A DNA stretch of 9,902 nt, from the NCBI GenBank assembly GCA_040235415.1, contig JBECKR010000296.1, positions 1-9,902 on the forward strand, read 5' to 3'. Numbering within the stretch: the stretch's first letter is position 1; each line of letters begins with the position of its first letter. The notes under the pieces are model-generated. The model did not search any database, had not been told where the DNA came from, and worked only from the letters and a program-made list of their open reading frames with translations. The translations under genes and the position numbers were made by a program. Source of the stretch: JBECKR01 sp040235415. GTDB taxonomy: Bacteria > Acidobacteriota > Polarisedimenticolia > Polarisedimenticolales > Polarisedimenticolaceae. Shown piece after piece: positions 1 through 4,936 of this stretch.

Positions 1-1
1 T

Positions 2-109
2 GGGGCCGGCGTGGCGGCGGGGGGGGAGCCGCCGCGGGGCGCCCGGACGACTGCGGGGGAGGTCGGACGCGCGACCGCCCCGCGGGCACCCGCGGAGGGA
101 GCGTCATGA
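2..109 (+). CDS. Possible C-terminal tail of an upstream gene (5' truncated by window edge)
   Basis: Frame 2 is open from the first bases to a TGA at 107-109, which shares ATGA with the ATG of the HU/IHF gene at 106. That is a common form of translational coupling in packed operons. The 35 visible residues are rich in Gly, Ala, Pro and Arg and end in APAEGAS, so they would be a low-complexity tail with no recognisable domain. In DNA this GC-rich, stop codons are rare and chance open frames are common; frame 1 is also open here. The call rests only on the ATGA junction. The alternative is that 1-105 is simply an intergenic leader. Confidence 0.3.
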   Translation, partial: GAGVAAGGEPPRGARTTAGEVGRATAPRAPAEGAS

Positions 110-453
110 CCAAGGCCGACCTTGTCGAGGAAGTGGTCAAGGTCTCCGAGCTGAGCAAGAAGCACGCGGAAACCATCGTCAACACGGTGTTCAACTCGAT
201 CGTCGACGCGCTCCGCCAGGACGACAAGATCGAGCTACGCGGCTTCGGCAGCTTCCGGGTCCGCCGGCGACGTTCGCGGCAGGGGAGGAACCCGAAGACC
301 GGAGACCAGGTCGCGGTGCCGGAGAAGCGAATCCCGTACTTCAAGCCCGGCAAGGAGCTCAAGGACCTGATCAACGCCGCGGCGCCCGACGACGCCCCCG
401 CTTCGCTGTCCCCCTCGGTCGACGCCGTCGCGGAGTCCGCCGGGGACCCCTGA
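106..453 (+). CDS. HU/IHF-family DNA-binding protein with C-terminal tail
   Basis: Small nucleoid protein expected to bind and bend DNA as a dimer. Residues 1-90 are a complete HU/IHF fold: an N-terminal helical dimerisation region beginning MTKADLVEEV, then the family signature around GFGSFRVRRRRSRQGRNP (residues 46-63). The DNA-intercalating arm carries the NPKTG motif, and the fold ends in FKPGKELKD. The FKPGKEL ending and MTK start resemble IHF-beta more than HU, but one gene alone cannot settle this. After about residue 90 there is an extra acidic, Ala/Pro/Ser-rich tail of about 25 residues (AAAPDDAPASLSPS and onward) that canonical 90-95-residue members lack. The start is supported by GGAGG at 94-98, seven bases upstream. 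The HIT gene follows after 18 bases, so the two are probably co-transcribed. Confidence 0.93.
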   Translation: MTKADLVEEVVKVSELSKKHAETIVNTVFNSIVDALRQDDKIELRGFGSFRVRRRRSRQGRNPKTGDQVAVPEKRIPYFKPGKELKDLINAAAPDDAPASLSPSVDAVAESAGDP

Positions 454-471
454 ACCCGGCCGGCGGACGCG

Positions 472-954
472 ATGGACCGCCTGTTCACTCCCTGGCGCTA
501 CGCCTACGTCACCGGCCCCAAGACCGACGGCGAGTGCGTGCTCTGCGCCATCGGGGCGGCCGCTCCCGAACAAGACGCGAGCCTGTTCGTGCTGCGGCGC
601 GCGTCGCGGCACTACCTCGTTCTCAACATCTACCCGTACAATCCGGGCCACCTCATGGTGGTTCCGTACCGCCACGTCGGGCGGCTCTCCGATCTGGACA
701 CCGAGGCTCGGGGGGAGCTTCTGGACCTGGCGGCGTCGGCCGAGAGGGCGCTCGAGCGGGTCTACCGCGCCGAGGGACTGAACGTCGGGCTGAACCTCGG
801 CAAGTGTGCCGGGGCCGGGCTCGACGGTCATCTGCACCTCCACGTCGTGCCGCGCTGGGGAGGGGACGTGAACTTCATGACGGTGACCGGAGAGACCCGT
901 GTCATCCCGGAGGATCTGGCCGAAACATGGCGAAAATTGAGCGAAAACCTCTGA
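472..954 (+). CDS. HIT-family protein, Ap4A phosphorylase/hydrolase-like
   Basis: Histidine-triad nucleotide-binding protein of 160 residues. The catalytic triad motif is HLHLHVV in DGHLHLHVVPRWGGDVNFM (about residues 118-136); the middle histidine of this motif is normally the nucleophile. Upstream lie the conserved LNIYPYNPGHLMVVPYRHV segment and an N-terminal CVLC pair typical of zinc-containing HIT members. The W-x-x-R-x-x-Y opening, the NPGHLMVVPYR block and the PRWGGD block closely resemble mycobacterial HIT proteins characterised as diadenosine tetraphosphate phosphorylases, so the likely substrates are Ap4A-type dinucleotides. That specificity is inference from family resemblance. The ATG at 472 gives a family-typical N-terminus. 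The last 28 bases overlap the miaB start, implying coupled translation in an HU-HIT-miaB operon. Confidence 0.92.
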   Translation: MDRLFTPWRYAYVTGPKTDGECVLCAIGAAAPEQDASLFVLRRASRHYLVLNIYPYNPGHLMVVPYRHVGRLSDLDTEARGELLDLAASAERALERVYRAEGLNVGLNLGKCAGAGLDGHLHLHVVPRWGGDVNFMTVTGETRVIPEDLAETWRKLSENL

Positions 955-2303
955 GCGAGGCCTCGCGCGGGCGATACCACATCGAGACGTGGGGCTGTCA
1001 GATCAACGTCCACGACTCCGAGAAGCTCGCGGGTGCGCTCGAGTCCGAAGGGTACTCCCGTGCCGCCGGAGCGGAGGACGCGGACGTCGTGTTGCTCCAC
1101 ACCTGCTCGATCCGCGAGAAGGCCGCGGAGAAGGTGTTCGGCGAGCTCGGCCGGCTGCGCCCGTTGAAGGACCGGCGCGGGCGGTTCGTGCTCGGTGTCA
1201 CCGGTTGCGTCGCGCAGCAGGAGGGGGCGGCCATCTTCGAGCGCGCACCGTACGTCGATCTCGTCGTCGGGACGCGCGCCACGACCTCGGTGCCGGCGAT
1301 CGTCGCGCGGCTGCGCGGCGGTGCCGTGCTCGAGCGCGAAGCCCGCGTCGACACCGACTTGCGCCGGGACTCGCTCGAGTTTCCGCCCGAGCGCATCCGC
1401 CGTTCCGGATTGGGAGCGGCGAAGGCGTACGTCACGATCATCGAGGGCTGCAACCACCGCTGCACGTACTGCATCGTCCCCACGACCCGAGGCCGCGAGA
1501 TCTGTCGCGACCTGGACGACGTCCTGCGTGAGGTGGTCGATCTCGCCGGCCGCGGCGTGGTCGAGATCGAGTTCCTCGGCCAGACCGTGAACGCCTACCG
1601 CGACGAGCGCGGGCGAACCCTCGCCGATCTGCTCCGATCCGCCTCGCGCGTGGAATCGCTGCGGCGCATCCGGTTCACGACGTCCCATCCGGCGCAGATG
1701 ACGTCCGAGATCATGGACGCCATGGCGGAGCCCGGCAGCAAGGTCTGCCCCTACCTGCACCTCCCGGTGCAGTCGGGCTCGAGCCGTGTGCTGCGCGCCA
1801 TGAGGCGCGGTTACGATCGGGATCTCTACCTCCGCAAGGTCGCCGACCTGCGCTCCCGGATGCCGCACGTCGAACTCGGCACCGACGTCATCGTCGGTTT
1901 CCCCACCGAGTCCGAGCGCGACTTCGAGGAGACGCTGTCGCTGCTCGACGAGGTCGGGTACGCTTCGTGCTACAGCTTCGCGTACTCTCCGCGGCCCGGG
2001 ACGGCCGCCCTCGGGCTCGATGATCCGATCCCCCTCGCCGAGAAACACGAACGCCTGGCGAGGCTCCAGGGCCGCCAGAAGGGGATCCAGGAGAGGATCC
2101 ACGCACGCTGGATCGGGAGTACCGTCGAAGTGCTCGTCGAGGGGGCGAGCAAGCGCGACGCGTCCGAATGGACCGGACGCACGCCGGAGCACCGGGTCGT
2201 GAACTTCGCCGGGGTTTCGGCCCCGGGACGGCTCGAATCCGTCCGGATCGTGGGCTCGACGGCGTTTTCGCTCCGCGCCGAGCCGCTCGGTGTGGACGCT
2301 TGA
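927..2303 (+). CDS. miaB: tRNA-2-methylthio-N6-dimethylallyladenosine synthase MiaB
   Basis: Radical-SAM methylthiotransferase that adds a methylthio group to i6A37 in tRNAs reading UNN codons. It is 458 residues long, normal for the family. The N-terminal UPF0004 domain supplies the auxiliary [4Fe-4S] cluster through Cys24 (TWGCQINVHDSE), Cys60 (HTCSIREKA) and Cys94 (VTGCVAQQ). The radical-SAM CxxxCxxC motif is Cys175, Cys179 and Cys182 (EGCNHRCTYCIVP). The C-terminal region from about residue 385 (RWIGSTVEVLVEG onward) is the TRAM RNA-binding domain. The QINVHDSE and CSIREKA forms fit MiaB rather than the relatives MtaB or RimO. The frame stays open far upstream, but the ATG at 927 puts TWGCQ at the usual distance and has GGAGGA at 909-914. 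It overlaps the HIT gene by 28 bases. All catalytic residues are present. Confidence 0.95.
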   Translation: MAKIERKPLSEASRGRYHIETWGCQINVHDSEKLAGALESEGYSRAAGAEDADVVLLHTCSIREKAAEKVFGELGRLRPLKDRRGRFVLGVTGCVAQQEGAAIFERAPYVDLVVGTRATTSVPAIVARLRGGAVLEREARVDTDLRRDSLEFPPERIRRSGLGAAKAYVTIIEGCNHRCTYCIVPTTRGREICRDLDDVLREVVDLAGRGVVEIEFLGQTVNAYRDERGRTLADLLRSASRVESLRRIRFTTSHPAQMTSEIMDAMAEPGSKVCPYLHLPVQSGSSRVLRAMRRGYDRDLYLRKVADLRSRMPHVELGTDVIVGFPTESERDFEETLSLLDEVGYASCYSFAYSPRPGTAALGLDDPIPLAEKHERLARLQGRQKGIQERIHARWIGSTVEVLVEGASKRDASEWTGRTPEHRVVNFAGVSAPGRLESVRIVGSTAFSLRAEPLGVDA

Positions 2304-2329
2304 CCGTCGTCGAGAGCGGTATGTATATT
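2300..2329 (+). promoter_or_regulatory. Sigma-70-type promoter for the DUF151 gene, overlapping the miaB stop
   Basis: A -35 element TTGACC (2300-2305) and a -10 element TATATT (2324-2329) are separated by 18 bases. The TATGTATATT stretch is a conspicuous AT island in GC-rich DNA. The TGA stop of miaB (2301-2303) lies within the -35 box. A start near 2336 would give a leader of about 74 bases to the ATG at 2410. A competing -10 at 2320-2325 (TATGTA) has too short a spacer. Confidence 0.6.
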
Positions 2330-2409
2330 GCCTGAGCCCGCACCCGTCCCTCCCGTTCGATGCCGGGCGCACCGGATCCGAGAGACGACAGCGACGGAGC
2401 ATCCACCCG

Positions 2410-2895
2410 ATGGCGATCGAAATGAAGGTCAAGGGGTTGATGATCGACCCGGTCTCGAACATGCCGATCATCATCCTCAAAGACCCGAAGAGCGACGAGG
2501 TCCTGCCGATCTGGGTCGGGATCTTCGAGGCCAACGCCATCGCGGTGCAGCTCGAGAAGATCGTCTCGCCGCGGCCGATGACGCACGACCTGCTGCGCAG
2601 CGTCGTCGAAGGGCTCGGCGCCCAGGTCGACCGCGTGGTCGTCACCGACCTCCGCGACAACACGTTCTACGCGCTCATCCACGTCGCGCAGGGCGAGCGG
2701 CGAGAGGCGATCGACGCGCGCCCCAGCGACGCGATCGCGCTCGCGCTGCGGGTCGACGTCCCGATCCTGGTCGAGGAGGAGGTCCTGCGGAAGTCCTCCG
2801 TGACCGGGGAGGACACCGCTGCGGAGGAAGCCGAGCGCCTGCGACGGTGGCTCGAGCGCGTCGATCCCGACGAGCTCGGGAAGTACGAGATGTGA
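2410..2895 (+). CDS. DUF151 / bifunctional nuclease family protein
   Basis: Protein of 161 residues with the full DUF151 (BFN) domain over about residues 1-130. Conserved blocks in order are the N-terminal strand MKVKGLMIDP, LPIWVGIFEANAIAVQLE (about 31-48), RPMTHDLL (about 54-61) and IDARPSDAIALALR (about 101-114). Family members have been described as nucleases acting on DNA and RNA, but the in vivo role in most bacteria is unclear; no substrate can be read from this sequence. The C-terminal 30 residues are charged and probably helical (EEAERLRRWLERVDPDELGKYEM). The frame extends upstream to 2290, but the ATG at 2410 matches family N-termini and has GGAG at 2396-2399. The gene lies between miaB and parA with its own apparent promoter on each side, so it is probably monocistronic or weakly linked. 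Confidence 0.9.
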   Translation: MAIEMKVKGLMIDPVSNMPIIILKDPKSDEVLPIWVGIFEANAIAVQLEKIVSPRPMTHDLLRSVVEGLGAQVDRVVVTDLRDNTFYALIHVAQGERREAIDARPSDAIALALRVDVPILVEEEVLRKSSVTGEDTAAEEAERLRRWLERVDPDELGKYEM

Positions 2896-2917
2896 GGGAC
2901 CGGCGCTCGCGTCGGGG

Positions 2918-2946
2918 TTGACACCCCCCGTCCCGGCCGGTACACT
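2918..2946 (+). promoter_or_regulatory. Near-consensus sigma-70 promoter for parAB
   Basis: A perfect -35 TTGACA (2918-2923) lies exactly 17 bases from a -10 TACACT (2941-2946). It sits in the gap between the DUF151 stop (2895) and parA. Transcription would begin near 2953, giving a leader of roughly 130 bases before the parA ATG at 3085. It is the strongest promoter match in the window. Confidence 0.7.
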
Positions 2947-2967
2947 CCCCGCCGTCGAACGCCCGAC

Positions 2968-3034
2968 GGGTTCCACTCCCAAATGTGGTAGAGCGCACCA
3001 TGGAACCCCCCAGATCGGGCGGTGCCCGAGGTCT
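2968..3034 (+). promoter_or_regulatory. Structured parA leader: inverted repeats and hairpins
   Basis: Within the predicted parA leader, GGGTTCCA (2968-2975) is exactly complementary to TGGAACCC (3001-3008). Nested inside, TGGT (2986-2989) pairs with ACCA (2997-3000), which abuts the outer arm. An alternative pairing, CCAC (2973-2976) with GTGG (2985-2988), would compete with the outer stem. Immediately downstream, TCGGGC (3015-3020) and GCCCGA (3024-3029) form a 6-bp stem with a GGT triloop; AGA/TCT can extend it across a two-base bulge. It could be a leader regulating parA, or the outer repeat could be a protein operator. No known riboswitch class is recognised, and no U-tract follows the second hairpin. 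Confidence 0.45.
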
Positions 3035-3084
3035 GCGACGCGTTCCGTCCCGGGCCGGATCGATGCTCCGAGGGTGAACGAGCG

Positions 3085-3849
3085 ATGCGGATCGCGACGA
3101 TCGCGGTGGCCAACCAGAAAGGCGGTGTCGGCAAGACCACGACGGCGATCAATCTCGCGGCGGCCCTGGCCCAAAGGAAGCTCAAGACCCTGCTGGTCGA
3201 TCTCGATCCGCAAGGGAACGCGACCCTGAGCCTGTTCGACCCGCACGCGCTTCCCGCCACGACCTACGAGGTCCTCGTCGAGCCGAACGTGGGTGCGGCC
3301 GATGCGATCCGCCCGTCCGAGATTCGAGGCCTCGATCTCCTCGGGGCCCGCATCTCGCTGGCGAAGGCAGAGACCAAGCTGATCGGGGAGTTCGACAGCC
3401 ACTTCCGGCTCAAGGACAAGCTCGACGCCGTGCAGGAGAGCTACGACTACATCGTGATCGACACGCCCCCGACGCTGGGCGTCCTCACGGTCAACGCGCT
3501 GGTGGCCGCGACGCACCTCCTGGTGCCGATCCAGTCGTCGTACTTCGCCCTGGAGGGGACCGACGACCTGCTCGACACGTACGAGAAGATCCGGGCCCGA
3601 CCCAACCCGGGCCTGCGGTTCCTGGGCGTCGTCATCACGCTGCACGACAAGCGGACGGTGCTGGCGCGAGACATCCGCAAGCAGATCCGCCAGGTGTTCG
3701 GGGACAAGGTGTTCCGGACCACCATCTCGAAGAGCGTCCGACTCGAGGAGAGCCCGGCGTATCGCCAGAGCATCTTCTCGTTCGCCCCGAACTCGTCCGG
3801 CGCGGTAGAGTACTACAGCCTTTCCGAGGAGGTCATCGGCCGTGTCTAA
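3085..3849 (+). CDS. parA: ParA/Soj-family chromosome-partitioning ATPase
   Basis: Deviant-Walker ATPase of 254 residues that binds DNA nonspecifically in its ATP state and drives segregation of ParB-parS complexes. The deviant Walker A motif KGGVGKTT is at residues 12-19, including the signature lysine (Lys12). Walker A' follows at VDLDPQGN (about 38-45), and Walker B at YIVIDTPPTLG (about 122-132). There is no N-terminal helix-turn-helix extension, so it is the short Soj-like type rather than the autoregulating P1 type. The frame continues upstream to a GTG at 3022, but the ATG at 3085 begins the conserved MRIATIAVANQKGG strand and has an AGGG about ten bases upstream. parB overlaps its last 8 bases. 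A strong promoter and a structured leader precede it. MinD or plasmid ParA are less likely given the adjacent ParB. Confidence 0.93.
   Translation: MRIATIAVANQKGGVGKTTTAINLAAALAQRKLKTLLVDLDPQGNATLSLFDPHALPATTYEVLVEPNVGAADAIRPSEIRGLDLLGARISLAKAETKLIGEFDSHFRLKDKLDAVQESYDYIVIDTPPTLGVLTVNALVAATHLLVPIQSSYFALEGTDDLLDTYEKIRARPNPGLRFLGVVITLHDKRTVLARDIRKQIRQVFGDKVFRTTISKSVRLEESPAYRQSIFSFAPNSSGAVEYYSLSEEVIGRV
3826..3832 (+). promoter_or_regulatory. Shine-Dalgarno sequence setting the GTG start of parB
   Basis: GAGGAGG lies inside the 3' end of parA, nine bases upstream of the GTG at 3842. It is one of the strongest ribosome-binding sites in the window. It supports the GTG start and translation of parB coupled to parA termination. 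Confidence 0.75.
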
Positions 3850-4762
3850 GTACCGAGGGCTGCCGAGCGAAAAGAAGATGCGTCACGACAGCCATTTCGT
3901 CGAAGAGATCACCTCGCAGCGGTCGGAAGCGGTCGGCCGCATGATCGACACCGAGCGCGTTCACCCGAACCCGCATCAGCCGCGAAAGCAGTTCGGGGAT
4001 CTCTCCGAGATGGTCGCGTCCGTGAAGGAGAAGGGGATCCTCGAGCCGATCCTGGTCCGCTACCAGGCGGAGTCCGGCGGGTTCGAGATCATCGCGGGCG
4101 AACGCCGCTACCAAGCGGCGCGCCTCGCCGGCCTGACCAAGGTGCCCTGCGTCGAGATCGACGTCGACGCACGCGGTATGCTCGAGATCTCCCTCGTGGA
4201 GAACCTCCAGCGCAAGGACCTGACGCCGTTCGAGGAAGCCGAGGCGCTGAAGCGCCTTTCCGAGCAGTTCCGGTACACGCACGAGGAGATCGCTCGGAAG
4301 CTCGGGAAGTCCCGGACGGTGATCACCGAGGCGCTGAGCTTGTGCCGCCTGCCGGAGGACGTGTCGGAGCGATGTCGGCAGGCCGACATCACCAGCAAGT
4401 CGTTGCTGCTGCAGATCGTCCGGCAGGAAACCCCGGAAGCGATGCACCGCATGATCGACCGCATCACCGGCGACGGCCTGACGCGCGAGGAGGCGCGGAA
4501 GATCCGGCGCTCCGAGACCGGCAAGGCCCGCCAGCGACCCTACGTCTACCGCTATCGGCCGGAGAACAAAGCGTTCCAGTTCAGTCTGACCTTCCAGAAG
4601 TCGCAGGTCGAGCGCGACGAGCTGATCTCGGCGCTACGGCAGATCCTGGACAATCTGACCTCGGAAGCTCCTTCAGAGCCGGGAAACGGACGCGGGGCGC
4701 GCTCCGATCGCATGGATTGGTCCGGGGCGCGGTCGGGAGAGCCGGGGGACGTGGCGAACTGA
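3842..4762 (+). CDS. parB: ParB/Spo0J-family partition protein
   Basis: Protein of 306 residues expected to bind parS, spread as a CTP-dependent clamp and stimulate ParA. The ParB N-terminal nuclease-like/CTPase domain spans about residues 34-130, with NPHQPRKQF (43-51), GERRYQAARLAG (86-97) and ENLQRKDLTPFEEA (120-133). The GERR and ENLQR blocks are the CTP-binding motifs and look intact. A helix-turn-helix follows (THEEIARKLGKSRTVITEALSL, about 146-167). The region RPYVYRYRPENKAFQFSLTF and a helix ending ISALRQILDNL (to about 275) would be the dimerisation part; the last 30 residues are a disordered Gly/Ser/Arg tail. The N-terminus (MSKYRGLPSEKKMRHDSHF) lacks the usual LGxGLxxLL-like peptide. 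The GTG start has GAGGAGG upstream and overlaps parA by 8 bases. Confidence 0.92.
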   Translation: MSKYRGLPSEKKMRHDSHFVEEITSQRSEAVGRMIDTERVHPNPHQPRKQFGDLSEMVASVKEKGILEPILVRYQAESGGFEIIAGERRYQAARLAGLTKVPCVEIDVDARGMLEISLVENLQRKDLTPFEEAEALKRLSEQFRYTHEEIARKLGKSRTVITEALSLCRLPEDVSERCRQADITSKSLLLQIVRQETPEAMHRMIDRITGDGLTREEARKIRRSETGKARQRPYVYRYRPENKAFQFSLTFQKSQVERDELISALRQILDNLTSEAPSEPGNGRGARSDRMDWSGARSGEPGDVAN

Positions 4763-4808
4763 GGAGGCCAGGAGATTCGTCGGGGCCGGCCGTCTCCGCC
4801 CCCTTCTG

Positions 4809-4836
4809 AGTTGACATAACATACCTTATCGGACGT
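4809..4836 (+). other. dif: dif-like XerC/XerD recombination site
   Basis: A 28-bp site with the classic 11-6-11 layout. The first arm is AGTTGACATAA (4809-4819), the centre is CATACC (4820-4825), and the second arm is TTATCGGACGT (4826-4836). Read on the minus strand, the XerD-type arm is TTATGTCAACT, matching 9 of 11 bases of the E. coli dif arm TTATGTTAAAT. By eye 18 of 28 bases match E. coli dif overall. The inner ATAA-N6-TTAT dyad is characteristic, and the XerC-type arm ends CCGATAA, a form I recall from actinobacterial dif sites. It is an AT island in GC-rich intergenic DNA just after parB. TTGACA here could be taken for a -35 box, but no good -10 lies at 16-18 bases. No Xer gene is in the window. 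Confidence 0.6.
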
Positions 4837-4846
4837 AGCATCGAAG

Positions 4847-4875
4847 CCGCCGAGAACCCGGCGGATCTCCGATCC
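4847..4875 (+). repeat. Tandem small inverted repeats downstream of the dif-like site
   Basis: CCGCCG (4847-4852) pairs with CGGCGG (4859-4864) across a six-base loop. Directly adjoining, GGATC (4863-4867) pairs with GATCC (4871-4875) across three bases. No T-tract follows, so this is not a canonical intrinsic terminator. It might still end or attenuate parAB transcription before the next promoter. A weaker GGAGA/TCTCC pairing at 4771-4797 lies closer to the parB stop. Confidence 0.3.
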
Positions 4876-4897
4876 CGGTCTCCCCCGAGGGCTCCCG

Positions 4898-4927
4898 TTG
4901 ACAGCTTTCGCGCCCGCCTCCTAGACT
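4898..4927 (+). promoter_or_regulatory. Promoter giving a near-leaderless lptF/lptG transcript
   Basis: A perfect -35 TTGACA (4898-4903) and a -10 TAGACT (4922-4927) are 18 bases apart. Transcription about seven bases past the -10 would start near 4934, two or three bases before the ATG at 4937. No Shine-Dalgarno sequence precedes that ATG, which fits leaderless initiation. Confidence 0.55.
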
Positions 4928-4936
4928 CGTCGCCCT

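Noticed and set aside
857..864. GGGGAGGG, a match to the FtsK-orienting KOPS motif pointing towards the dif-like site
   Set aside because: A single occurrence in G-rich coding DNA is expected by chance; whole-chromosome strand bias would be needed.
828..2663. Long minus-strand open frames opposite miaB and the DUF151 gene (also 1888-3645 and 5858-7468 on the minus strand)
   Set aside because: They are antisense shadows typical of GC-rich coding DNA; their translations are low-complexity Arg/Ala/Asp-rich with no domain, and the plus strand holds clear conserved genes.
2961..3010. tRNA-like words in the parA leader (GGGTTCCACTCCC resembling a T-arm; TGGTAGAGCGCACC resembling a D-arm and start of an anticodon arm)
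   Set aside because: The order is wrong (T-like before D-like), the T-like stem pairs only three bases, and no acceptor stem, anticodon stem or complete cloverleaf can be built.
4771..4797. GGAGA/TCTCC pairing after parB as an intrinsic terminator
   Set aside because: The 5-bp stem closes a 17-base loop and no T-run follows; too weak to call a terminator.
4811..4841. Promoter reading of TTGACA at 4811 with TAGCAT at 4836
   Set aside because: The spacer is 19 bases and the -10 is weak (4 of 6). The same bases fit an Xer site far better, and a better-spaced promoter lies at 4898-4927.
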